NCBI GenBank assembly: GCA_902783305.1
Contig: CACZQU010000549.1
Location: 1-6,128 of the forward strand
Direction: 5' to 3'
Origin: an uncultured Lachnospiraceae bacterium
GTDB lineage: Bacteria > Bacillota > Clostridia > Lachnospirales > Lachnospiraceae
Length of the DNA: 6,128 bases
The notes beneath the pieces are model-generated. The model worked only from the letters and a program-made list of their open reading frames with translations. It ran no database searches and was not told the DNA's origin. Shown in pieces: positions 1-6,050 of this stretch. Numbering within the stretch: the first letter of the stretch is position 1; each line of letters begins with the position of its first letter. Position numbers and translations under genes: made by a program.

Positions 1-728
1 AAGGCGTTGTTGCTCCAGATCCCGCTGGCATAATCCATGACATAGTATAAACCGCCCAGACCGGCGATCATGCTGCCGATGCAGGTGGCCACATATTTGT
101 AGCGGGGGACATTAATCCCTGCGGCGTCGGCCGTTGCCGGACTCTCTCCCACAGCCCGCAGGTGAAGGCCGACCCTGGTATGCCGCAGAACAAACGCGGC
201 TGTCAGAGACAGCGCAACGGCGAGGTAAGCGAGGAAGCCATAGGATAAAAAGAGCTTCCCAAACCAGCCGGTGCTCTGCGCCCAGGGCAGGGTTGCGCGG
301 AATGCTCCGCTGGTCGCGGACAGCGCAAGATACGGCATGCTGTTTCCGGACAGCTTGATCAGCGATCCGCCGAAGAAATTGCCAAAGCCGACACCAAAGG
401 TGGTCAGGGCAAGTCCTGTCACATTCTGATTGGCACGAAGGGTCACCGTCAGGAAGCTATACAAAAGACCCATGAGAAACGATCCGGCCAGGGAACAGGC
501 AAGGGAAATCAGGACGGCCGCCGCCGGTACGAATGCTTCCGGAGAGGGAAGGGAAGCTTCATAAAGAAAGCCTCCGATCACACCGCTGATCGCGCCGACA
601 TACATGATTCCCGGTATACCGAGGTTCAGATTTCCCGATTTTTCTGTCAGGGTCTCTCCGGTGCTGCCAAGCATCAGAGGAATCCCCTGGATGACTGCTC
701 TGGGAAAAAAAGAAAAAAAGTCAAACAT
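1..728 (-). CDS. ABC transporter permease, BPD_transp_2 family (nucleoside-type, NupQ-like), truncated by the window edge
   Basis: This is the second membrane subunit of the nucleoside importer; 242 codons are visible and the C-terminus lies beyond position 1. The family is usually about 300-320 residues, so perhaps 60-75 are missing. Visible signatures are GETLTEKSGNLNLGIPGIM near residues 24-42 (family form is roughly SGxLNIGxEGxM, with P here replacing the usual E), RANQNVTGLALTTFG at 98-112, and the cytoplasmic coupling-loop motif VGESPATADAAGINVPRY at 193-210. Hydrophobic membrane segments lie around residues 40-57, 70-95, 103-120, 162-181 and 212-230. The ATG at 728 is preceded by AAAGGAGGGG, with GGAGG at 738-742 and a 9-nt spacer. 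It overlaps the preceding permease stop by 8 nt (ATGTTTGA), implying translational coupling. The start also carries a T-rich coding stretch (MFDFFSFF). Substrate is inferred from the family and from deoD nearby; sugar-type members of the same fold are the main alternative. Confidence 0.9.
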   Translation of the reverse strand, partial: MFDFFSFFPRAVIQGIPLMLGSTGETLTEKSGNLNLGIPGIMYVGAISGVIGGFLYEASLPSPEAFVPAAAVLISLACSLAGSFLMGLLYSFLTVTLRANQNVTGLALTTFGVGFGNFFGGSLIKLSGNSMPYLALSATSGAFRATLPWAQSTGWFGKLFLSYGFLAYLAVALSLTAAFVLRHTRVGLHLRAVGESPATADAAGINVPRYKYVATCIGSMIAGLGGLYYVMDYASGIWSNNA

Positions 729-1836
729 GAGCCGTCCCCTCCTTTTTCGTCTGGTGGCGGAAGCTGATCCTGTAATTGATGAAGAATTCGCTTCCGATGA
801 TGAAAAACAGGATGATCCCTGTCAGGATATCCGAGAAGGACTGATTCAGCCCAAAGCTGGTGGAGATTTCTCCTGCTCCTTTTTCCAGAAAGACCAGAAG
901 GAAGGAGGTCGAAATCATCCAGACCGGATTGAATTTTGCCAGCCAGGCTACCATTACCGCTGTAAAGCCCCGGCCGCCGGTGATGGTGGTGGTCAGCGTG
1001 TGATCCGTGCCGCCGACGAGCAGCATCCCGGTAATTCCGCACAGAGCCCCCGAAAGCACCATGGTCCGGATAATGACCCGGTCCACCCGGATCCCGATAT
1101 ACCGGGCGGTATTTTCGCTTCCGCCTACGACGGCGATCTCATATCCCTGCTTGGAATATTTCAGGTAGATGTACATCACGACCGTCAGCGTCGCTACGAT
1201 CAGGATATTGAGAAGATATTTCTGTCCGGCCACAGCCGGGAACCAGCCGATCATGGTACTCTGGTTGATGATGCCGATCTTTCCCGCTCCCTTGGGGACT
1301 TCCCAGACGATAATGAAATAGGATACCAGCTGAATGGCGACATAGTTCATCATCAGGGTAAACAACGTCTCATTGGTGTTCCACTTCGCTTTGAAGATTG
1401 CCGGAATCAGACCCCATATTGCCCCGGCCAGTATACTGGTGACCACCATGCAGGTAATCACTGCCCAGTTCGGGAATAATTCTCTCAGACAGATCATGCA
1501 GGCTGTGGAAGCAAGGCCCCCGGCCAGCATCTGTCCCTCACCGCCCAGGTTCCAGAAGCGCATCCGGAAGGCCGGTATCACAGCCAGGGAAACGCTCAGA
1601 AGCATGGCGAGATTCTGCAGGAGAACCCAGGTTCTCCGGGAGGAGCTGAAGGAAGCCTGGAAAATGGTGACATATACATCCACCGGGTTGAGCCGGGTCA
1701 CCAGGGTTGTCACCAGGGCGCAGAAAACCAGAGCCAGAAAAAGGGCGCATCCCCGGATCGCCCAGGATTTGTACCAGGGCAGGGCTCCTTTTCCGGAAAT
1801 ATGAACCAAAGGCTCTTTTCTTTTCGCGTCATTCAT
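721..1836 (-). CDS. ABC transporter permease, BPD_transp_2 family (nucleoside-type, NupP-like)
   Basis: This is the first membrane subunit of the importer, 371 residues, within the usual 340-370 range. From the ATG at 1836, a short basic N-terminus (MNDAKRKEP) is followed by a first membrane segment near residues 26-46. Family motifs follow in order: FWNLGGEGQMLAGGLAS (94-110), KAKWNTNETLFTLMMNYVA (149-167), the cytoplasmic ATPase-contacting loop VGGSENTARYIGIRV (237-251), and TGGRGFTAVMVAWLA (286-300). The C-terminus is basic and hydrophilic. A TTG at 1851 is in frame but overlaps the ribosome binding site itself; GGAGG at 1845-1849 with an 8-nt spacer points clearly to ATG 1836. The start overlaps the ATPase stop as ATGAATGA (8 nt) and the stop overlaps the next permease start, so the three transporter genes are probably coupled. 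It should pair with the downstream permease as a heterodimer. The exact nucleoside cannot be read from the sequence. Confidence 0.93.
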   Translation of the reverse strand: MNDAKRKEPLVHISGKGALPWYKSWAIRGCALFLALVFCALVTTLVTRLNPVDVYVTIFQASFSSSRRTWVLLQNLAMLLSVSLAVIPAFRMRFWNLGGEGQMLAGGLASTACMICLRELFPNWAVITCMVVTSILAGAIWGLIPAIFKAKWNTNETLFTLMMNYVAIQLVSYFIIVWEVPKGAGKIGIINQSTMIGWFPAVAGQKYLLNILIVATLTVVMYIYLKYSKQGYEIAVVGGSENTARYIGIRVDRVIIRTMVLSGALCGITGMLLVGGTDHTLTTTITGGRGFTAVMVAWLAKFNPVWMISTSFLLVFLEKGAGEISTSFGLNQSFSDILTGIILFFIIGSEFFINYRISFRHQTKKEGTAHV

Positions 1837-3526
1837 CGGCCGCACCTCCAATCCGGGTCATCATCGCTCCTACTTTTCTCTTGTCCGCGCCTCTGCCGGG
1901 AATGATCCCGCTGACCTTTCCTCCGCACAGGATCAGAATCCTGTCCGCCAGCTCCAGGAGCACGTCCAGATCTTCACCCACATAAATCACGGCAACCCCT
2001 TTTTTTTTTTTTTTTTTGAGCAGGTTGTAAATCAGATAGGAAGAATTGATATCCAGTCCCCGGACAGGATAGGCAGCCATGAGGACATTGGGGGTGAAGG
2101 AGATTTCCCTGCCAAGTAAGACCTTCTGTACATTTCCGCCGGAAAGACGGCGTACCGGGGTATTGATCCCGGGAGTGGAGATCTCCAGCTCCGCAATAAT
2201 CGATTCTCCCAGATTTCTCGGTGTCTTCCTGTCCAGAAGGGCACTGGCTCCGCTGCGGTAGCTGCGCAGCATCATATTGTCGGAAATGCCCATATTTGCC
2301 ACGAGACCCATGCCCAGGCGGTCTTCCGGCACAAAGGAAAACCGAACCCCCATCTCCTGGATCTCTTGAGGATTCCTGAACCGGAGATTCAGAATTTCAT
2401 TTTCCCTGAACAGCACTTCTCCGGCTTCAATCCTCCTGCGGATTTCCGCCTTGCTCATCCCCTCAAAGGAGACCGGATTGCCGTCCTTGTCATGAAGCAC
2501 GCCTTCCTTTGCCATCCGGAGAATGTTTTTCATCTCCCCGCGGGACCAGGAAACCGGCATGTCCTTCCGGGGATTATGAAAGAGAATCTCTCCGCTCTCG
2601 ATTGGCTGCAGGCCGGCGATGGACTCCAGAAGCTCCTTCTGTCCGGAACCGGCAATACCGGCAATCCCGAGAATTTCACCGGAATTCGCCGTGAAGGAAA
2701 CGTCATCCAGCTTCAGCACTCCCTCGTGGTTCCGGACGGTCAGGTTCCGGATCTCCAGCCTGGTCTCTGGATTGACCGGATCAGGCCGCTCAATATTCAG
2801 CGATACGGCATGTCCGACCATCTGGTTGGTCATCTCCTGGGCATCAGACTCTTTTGTGATCAGCTCCCCGACGAAACGTCCGCCGCGCAGAATCGCCACA
2901 CGATCCGAAATCGCTTTCACTTCATGCATTTTGTGGGTGATGATCACAATCGTCTTCCCGTCCCTGCGCATGTTGTTCAGTACGGCAAAGAGCTTGTCGG
3001 TCTCCTGCGGCGTGAGAACTGCGGTAGGCTCATCCAGGATCAGGATGTCCGCGCCGCGGTAGAGAACCTTTACGATTTCCACAGTCTGCTTCTGGGAAAC
3101 CGACATGTTATAGATTTTCTGATCCGGATCCACCTCGAAACCATACGCTTCGCAGATTTCCCGTATTTTCCGGGAGGCGGTTTTCAGATCCAGCCTTCCT
3201 CCCAGTCCAAGCACTATGTTTTCCGCTGCCGTCAGGACATCGATCAGCTTAAAATGCTGATGGATCATCCCGATCCCGAGGTCGAAAGCATCCTTTGGGG
3301 ATGCAATGACGCATGGCTTTCCATTGACAAGGATCTCCCCCTCATCCGGGAAGTAGATGCCGGAAAGCATATTCATCAATGTCGTCTTACCGCTTCCGTT
3401 CTCCCCAAGCAAGGCCAGGATTTCTCCCCTGCGGATATCCAGTGACACATCGTCATTGGCGATAATTCCCTTGCTTCCAAACCGCTTGGTAATATGACGC
3501 ATCTGTACAGCGATTGTCTCGTTCAA
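1829..3526 (-). CDS. ABC transporter ATP-binding protein with two fused ATPase domains (nucleoside importer, NupO-like)
   Basis: This energises the importer from the cytoplasmic face; 565 residues from the TTG start. Domain 1 has Walker A GENGSGKT (41-48), Q-loop Gln90, a variant signature MSVSQKQ (141-147), Walker B ILILDEP (161-167) and switch His198 (ITHK). Domain 2 starts near 257 and is degenerate in the way typical of this family: GIAGSGQKE (290-298) replaces Walker A, the signature LSGGN (461-465) is intact, and VLMAAYPVRGLDI (481-493) replaces Walker B without the catalytic Glu. So hydrolysis probably rests on one competent site. The protein is about 50 residues longer than the usual ~510-520, because of an insertion around 318-386. 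Six lysines at 504-509 are encoded by an 18-A run. TTG 3526 is chosen because AAAGGAAG sits 8 nt upstream and the protein then begins MNETIAVQMRHITKRFG, as in relatives. The frame stays open upstream to 3706, but nothing there resembles the family. Confidence 0.92.
   Translation of the reverse strand: MNETIAVQMRHITKRFGSKGIIANDDVSLDIRRGEILALLGENGSGKTTLMNMLSGIYFPDEGEILVNGKPCVIASPKDAFDLGIGMIHQHFKLIDVLTAAENIVLGLGGRLDLKTASRKIREICEAYGFEVDPDQKIYNMSVSQKQTVEIVKVLYRGADILILDEPTAVLTPQETDKLFAVLNNMRRDGKTIVIITHKMHEVKAISDRVAILRGGRFVGELITKESDAQEMTNQMVGHAVSLNIERPDPVNPETRLEIRNLTVRNHEGVLKLDDVSFTANSGEILGIAGIAGSGQKELLESIAGLQPIESGEILFHNPRKDMPVSWSRGEMKNILRMAKEGVLHDKDGNPVSFEGMSKAEIRRRIEAGEVLFRENEILNLRFRNPQEIQEMGVRFSFVPEDRLGMGLVANMGISDNMMLRSYRSGASALLDRKTPRNLGESIIAELEISTPGINTPVRRLSGGNVQKVLLGREISFTPNVLMAAYPVRGLDINSSYLIYNLLKKKKKKGVAVIYVGEDLDVLLELADRILILCGGKVSGIIPGRGADKRKVGAMMTRIGGAADE
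1845..1849 (-). promoter_or_regulatory. Ribosome binding site that sets the first permease start
   Basis: GGAGG on the minus strand lies 8 nt before ATG 1836, inside the last codons of the ATPase gene. It rules out the in-frame TTG at 1851, which would begin on top of this site. Confidence 0.8.
2000..2017 (-). repeat. Homopolymer of 18 A (coding strand) within the ATPase gene
   Basis: Eighteen consecutive T on the plus strand read as AAA x6 in the ATPase frame, giving six lysines at residues 504-509 between NLL and GVAVIYVGED. Relatives as I remember them also have six residues here, often ending in lysines, so the in-frame length of 18 fits the family. Losing one A gives a TGA four codons after the run; gaining one gives a TGA about nine codons after it. 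Such a tract is prone to replication, transcription and sequencing slippage. Confidence 0.95.
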
Positions 3527-3534
3527 GCGTCTTT

Positions 3535-3542
3535 CTTCCTTT
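3535..3542 (-). promoter_or_regulatory. Ribosome binding site supporting a TTG start for the ATPase
   Basis: AAAGGAAG on the minus strand lies 8 nt before TTG 3526. The next in-frame ATG (at 3502) has no purine-rich site in front of it and would remove family-typical N-terminal residues, so the TTG start is preferred. Confidence 0.7.
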
Positions 3543-3553
3543 CTTGTACGATA

Positions 3554-3568
3554 CCGGCCAAAAGCCGG
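3554..3568 (-). promoter_or_regulatory. Small GC hairpin in the ATPase leader
   Basis: CCGGC and GCCGG form a perfect 5-bp stem around a 5-nt loop. It ends only 11 nt before the AAAGGAAG ribosome binding site in transcript order, so it could influence ribosome access. The stem is short and a chance occurrence is possible. Confidence 0.4.
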
Positions 3569-3590
3569 AGATAAAGAACCCGGGGATGAA

Positions 3591-3626
3591 GAAAGGATTC
3601 CAGCTGCATCGAACCGGAATCCTTTC
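3591..3626 (-). promoter_or_regulatory. Perfect 11-bp inverted repeat, possible attenuator or mRNA-end hairpin
   Basis: GAAAGGATTCC (3591-3601) and GGAATCCTTTC (3616-3626) are perfectly complementary across a 14-nt loop. On the minus-strand transcript the stem is followed by a modest pyrimidine stretch (TTC, ATCCCC) and not by a strong U-run, so it is a weak intrinsic terminator at best. It lies about 65 nt before the ATPase start and suits a role in partial termination or in shielding the upstream message from 3' exonucleases. Confidence 0.6.
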
Positions 3627-3654
3627 CCTAATACATCGTCCGTCGCAGTGCTGC

Positions 3655-3671
3655 TGCGTGTAGCACACGCA
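3655..3671. repeat. Perfect 7-bp inverted repeat with 3-nt loop
   Basis: TGCGTGT (3655-3661) and ACACGCA (3665-3671) pair perfectly around AGC. It is part of the hairpin series in this spacer. It could equally be an operator-like palindrome in DNA; the sequence alone does not distinguish these. Confidence 0.5.
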
Positions 3672-3725
3672 CCACTCCTCAGGGGACGTTTTCTTAAAAT
3701 GGTCAATCGGTACTGTTCAGCCCCT

Positions 3726-3806
3726 CACCTCTCCTCGTTCGAAATCCGCGCCTTCGGCGCTTCCCCGCCCCGCTTCGCGTGGCCTGATTTCTCATGAGGG
3801 GAGGTG
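3726..3806. repeat. Imperfect 81-bp palindromic element with GC-rich core
   Basis: The arms at 3726-3746 and 3786-3806 (21 nt each) match as inverted repeats at 17 of 21 positions, sharing CACCTC, CCTC and GAAATC. The 39-nt core holds a tight hairpin, GCGCC-TTC-GGCGC at 3748-3760, and a CGCTTCGCG stretch at 3771-3779. That 9-mer recurs at 6080-6088 upstream of deoD. Size and symmetry fit a REP- or MITE-like dispersed palindrome, but no transposase remnant or clear target duplication is visible. Confidence 0.6.
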
Positions 3807-3822
3807 ACAGCTTTCAGCTGTC
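3806..3822. repeat. Perfect 7-bp hairpin abutting the larger palindromes
   Basis: GACAGCT (3806-3812) and AGCTGTC (3816-3822) pair perfectly around a 3-nt TTC loop. It directly joins the 81-bp palindrome on one side and lies 3 nt from the 57-bp palindrome on the other. Confidence 0.55.
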
Positions 3823-3825
3823 CAT

Positions 3826-3882
3826 AAAATCGTATGATTCTGCCCTTACATGCAGGCATGGCGTTCAGATTCGTACGATTTT
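3826..3882 (-). terminator. 57-bp palindrome, terminator-like, just after the binding-protein stop
   Basis: The outer arms at 3826-3842 and 3866-3882 (17 nt) match at 15 positions, and an inner perfect CATGC/GCATG stem sits at 3849-3860. In the minus-strand transcript it starts 27 nt after the BMP stop and its 3' arm ends in TTTT, with A4 on the 5' arm. That is terminator-like, but the stem base is AT-rich and the U-tract short, so partial termination or 3'-end protection is more likely than a full stop. Confidence 0.45.
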
Positions 3883-3909
3883 CCGGAGGGGATGAATAGT
3901 AACGATCAA

Positions 3910-5088
3910 TCAGAATGCCGTGTCAAGCAGGTTGATGCCGTCGATCTGAAGGTCAAAATACGGAGCAGAGCGATACTCGGATTCATGGAAATATCCGTCC
4001 GAGACCACCTCGGTGTCTCCCTCGTACGCTTCATCGGTGTCCACATCAGCCATGTAGCTCTCCAGGGTCTTGCCTTCAACGGTAAAGGCAGAGGTATCAA
4101 AAACATGGATCTCGCCGGACTCAAGCTTCGCCCTGGCTTCCTCGATCGCTTCCGCGGTCCCGGGAGCAGCGGCCTGCTCATTCAGATCAGTCGTCATGAC
4201 AGAGCCGGTCTCGATATTTCCGGTCCAGTCCACGTCGATCTCTTCCCCGTTCGCCACACAGTTGATCATATACTCAAAGTAAGGCGCCCAGTTGATGCGG
4301 GAAGCGATGATATATGTGTTCGGGCAGGCGTCCTGCGCGGAGCCGTTGTAGAAAACAAAGGGGATGGAAGCCTTCTCGCACTCGGAGGGAGCGCCCATGG
4401 AATCCGCATGCTCGGAAATCACGACGCAGTCTCCGTCGATCAGCTTCACCGCGCCCTCCTGCTCCAGGGCGGGATCATACCAGGAACCGGTAAAGGTGAC
4501 GTCCATCGTCGCGCTCGGGCAGACGGAACGGGCGCCAAGGAAGAAAGAGGTATATCCGGAAATCACCTCTGCATAGGTAAACGCACCGATGTATCCAAGC
4601 TTTGCCTGGTCCTCAGTGATCTTCCCTTCCTCGATCAGCTGGTTAAGCTTCATTCCGGCAGCGATACCGCCAAGATAGCGTCCCTCGTAGATAGAGACAA
4701 ACGCATTGTGGTAGTTGGAAAGTCCTTCTGTATGAGCCTTTGTTCCGGTAGCGTGGCAGAACTGTACCTCCGGATACTCCTTTGCCGCCTCGATCATATA
4801 ATCCTCATGACCAAAGCTGTCCGCAAAGACAATGTCGCATCCGTCGTCAGCCAGATCCGCTGCAGCTTCATAGCAGGCTTCGGACTCATCGACACCAGTC
4901 TTCAGCACATACTCTACTCCCAGGTTCTCGCAGGCTTCTTTCGCCCCGTTGATGAAGTTGAGGTCATAGGTGGAATTCTCGTCATGGAGAAAAATGAAAC
5001 CGACCTTAACGTCCTGGGCTTCAGCCATGGCAGGAACCGCGCACAGACACAAAGCGGCAGCAGCGGCGGCTACAACAAATTTTTTCAT
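3910..5088 (-). CDS. BMP/PnrA-family nucleoside-type substrate-binding protein, secreted
   Basis: This is the extracellular solute receptor of the importer, 392 residues. The ATG at 5088 has AAGGAGG upstream, with GGAGG at 5096-5100 and a 7-nt spacer. Residues 1-22 form a signal peptide: MKK, an alanine-rich hydrophobic core, then a probable type I cut after AMA (22). The mature protein opens with VKVGFIFLHDENSTYDLNF (27-45), the BMP N-terminal strand and ligand loop. DGCDIVFADSFGHEDYM (82-98), FCHATGTKAH, EGRYLGGIAAG (135-145) and GYIGAFTYAEVISGY (165-179) are also BMP features. The tail after about 330 (YMADVDTD, SDGYFHES, INLLDTAF) makes it longer than the usual 340-360. There is no lipobox cysteine at the cut, and nine cysteines lie in the mature part. 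The partner ATPase and permeases follow immediately. Family membership is solid; the ligand (purine nucleoside) is inferred from deoD and NupN/PnrA precedent. Confidence 0.93.
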   Translation of the reverse strand: MKKFVVAAAAAALCLCAVPAMAEAQDVKVGFIFLHDENSTYDLNFINGAKEACENLGVEYVLKTGVDESEACYEAAADLADDGCDIVFADSFGHEDYMIEAAKEYPEVQFCHATGTKAHTEGLSNYHNAFVSIYEGRYLGGIAAGMKLNQLIEEGKITEDQAKLGYIGAFTYAEVISGYTSFFLGARSVCPSATMDVTFTGSWYDPALEQEGAVKLIDGDCVVISEHADSMGAPSECEKASIPFVFYNGSAQDACPNTYIIASRINWAPYFEYMINCVANGEEIDVDWTGNIETGSVMTTDLNEQAAAPGTAEAIEEARAKLESGEIHVFDTSAFTVEGKTLESYMADVDTDEAYEGDTEVVSDGYFHESEYRSAPYFDLQIDGINLLDTAF

Positions 5089-5147
5089 ATGGGATCCTCC
5101 TTGATAAAAAGACCATGAAAAACGGATTTATTTCAGGATACTTTACT

Positions 5148-5176
5148 AGCTTACCGGATAAAAGCGAAAAATTCAA
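5148..5176 (-). promoter_or_regulatory. Weak candidate promoter for the binding-protein gene
   Basis: In the 110-nt gap between deoD and the binding-protein gene, the minus strand has TTGAAT (5171-5176), a 17-nt spacer and TAAGCT (5148-5153). The boxes match 4 of 6 and 3 of 6 consensus positions. Spacing is ideal and the region is AT-rich, but the -10 match is poor. No terminator was seen after deoD, so read-through from deoD is equally possible. Confidence 0.3.
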
Positions 5177-5198
5177 GACGAATTTCTTCTCAATCGGC

Positions 5199-5906
5199 TC
5201 AGATTTCCAGGGCAATTTTCATCATATTGTTGAAAGAAAGCTGTCTGTCCTCGGCGCTGAGTGCTTCATCCCTGTACAGGTGATCCGAAATGGTCAGGAT
5301 GCACAAAGCCTCCTTGCCGGCCCTTGCGGCATTGCAGTACAGAGCGGCCGCTTCCATCTCCGTGCAGAGCACGCCCATCTTTCTCCAGACATCAGAGACA
5401 TTCGGCGTGTCATTGTAGAAAATGTCCGAGGAAAGAATATTGCCCACATGAACCGGGATTCCCAGCTCACCTGCCGCTTCCACCGCCCGGGAGAGAAGGT
5501 TGTAGCTGGCAATCGGGGCAAAGGTACCGGGAAGCTGGTACTGATGCGCATAGTTGGAATTGGTGCAGGCGCCCATGCCGATGACGACATCCATCAGGTT
5601 GACATCATCCTGCATCGCACCTGCGGAGCCGATGCGGATGATCTGGTCTACATCATAAAAGTGATACAGCTCATGGGAATAGATTCCGATCGAGGGCATT
5701 CCCATACCGCCGCCCATGACGGAAACTTCCTTTCCTTTGTATTTCCCCGTAAATCCGAACATGTTGCGGACCGTGTTGAAGCAGACGGGGTCTTCCAGAT
5801 AGGTTTCCGCGATGTATTTCGCGCGTAAGGGATCGCCGGGCATCAGAACTTTTTTCGCGATATCTCCAGGTTTTGCTCCATTGTGCGGGGTTGGTGCCAT
5901 ACTCAT
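5199..5906 (-). CDS. deoD: Purine nucleoside phosphorylase, DeoD type
   Basis: A cytoplasmic enzyme that uses phosphate to split purine (deoxy)nucleosides into base and (deoxy)ribose-1-phosphate. Length is 235 residues, matching the hexameric DeoD class (about 235-239). All key residues of E. coli DeoD appear, shifted by four: His8 (from the neighbouring subunit), phosphate-binding Gly24, Arg28, Arg47 and Arg91 with Ser94, the nucleoside-binding EMEAA at Glu183-Met184-Glu185, and the base-contacting Asp208 (ISDH) with Arg221. Other family motifs are LMPGDPLRAKYIAET (21-35), VMGGGMGMPS (63-72) and VGNILSSDIFY (154-164). ATG 5906 has GGAGG at 5915-5919 with an 8-nt spacer; the ATG two codons later is less well placed. 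The frame stays open upstream to 6122, but that part is repeat DNA. It is transcribed ahead of the nucleoside importer, consistent with salvage of imported substrate. I found no purine riboswitch or clear promoter upstream. Confidence 0.97.
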   Translation of the reverse strand: MSMAPTPHNGAKPGDIAKKVLMPGDPLRAKYIAETYLEDPVCFNTVRNMFGFTGKYKGKEVSVMGGGMGMPSIGIYSHELYHFYDVDQIIRIGSAGAMQDDVNLMDVVIGMGACTNSNYAHQYQLPGTFAPIASYNLLSRAVEAAGELGIPVHVGNILSSDIFYNDTPNVSDVWRKMGVLCTEMEAAALYCNAARAGKEALCILTISDHLYRDEALSAEDRQLSFNNMMKIALEI

Positions 5907-5939
5907 CTTCTTGTCCTCCTTTTTTCCTACTTGGTTATC

Positions 5940-5968
5940 GTGCAAAATGACTCCTGCGGATTGTTCCG
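5940..5968. repeat. 29-nt direct repeat, copy 1
   Basis: It begins GTGCAAAATGACTCC, then TG, then CGGATTGTTCCG, and matches copy 2 (6051-6079) at 27 of 29 positions, the only differences being TG versus AA in the middle. The period is 111 bp. It lies about 34 nt before the deoD start in transcript order, close to its ribosome binding site. Confidence 0.85.
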
Positions 5969-5987
5969 TAAAGCCACGCGCGGGCGA

Positions 5988-5999
5988 ATGGTTAACCAT
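5988..5999. repeat. Perfect 12-bp palindrome upstream of deoD
   Basis: ATGGTTAACCAT reads the same on both strands. It sits between the two 29-nt repeats, flanked by GC-rich partly complementary tracts, including CGCGCGCGC at 6009-6017. It could be a protein-binding site or the tip of a larger foldback; there is no further evidence for either. Confidence 0.5.
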
Positions 6000-6050
6000 G
6001 TATAGTAACGCGCGCGCCCCGGATCCCGGAGTCATCAATGTATGGTTGCA

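Larger units (their letters stand above)
3527..3909 (-). other. Stem-loop-dense non-coding spacer between binding-protein and ATPase genes
   Basis: This 383-base stretch carries no convincing gene. It holds six separable inverted repeats (annotated individually at 3554-3568, 3591-3626, 3655-3671, 3726-3806, 3806-3822 and 3826-3882) and then the ATPase ribosome binding site. I found no good -35/-10 pair in it on the minus strand, so the ATPase and permeases may depend on read-through from the binding-protein gene. In that case the hairpins could lower downstream expression or protect the upstream message. Confidence 0.75.

Noticed and set aside
604..1479. A long plus-strand open frame opposite the first permease, and similar ones at 2366-3445 and 3850-5118.
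   Set aside because: They are antisense to well-supported genes, with no recognisable domains and unnatural composition.
3453..3668. A 71-codon minus-strand frame with a GAGGAG-like site before its GTG start, as a possible leader peptide.
   Set aside because: It runs through two hairpins into the ATPase gene in another frame, and its composition looks like translated non-coding DNA.
3527..3706. In-frame upstream extension of the ATPase by 60 codons to 3706.
   Set aside because: It lies across hairpin repeats, has no family resemblance, and a good ribosome binding site points to TTG 3526.
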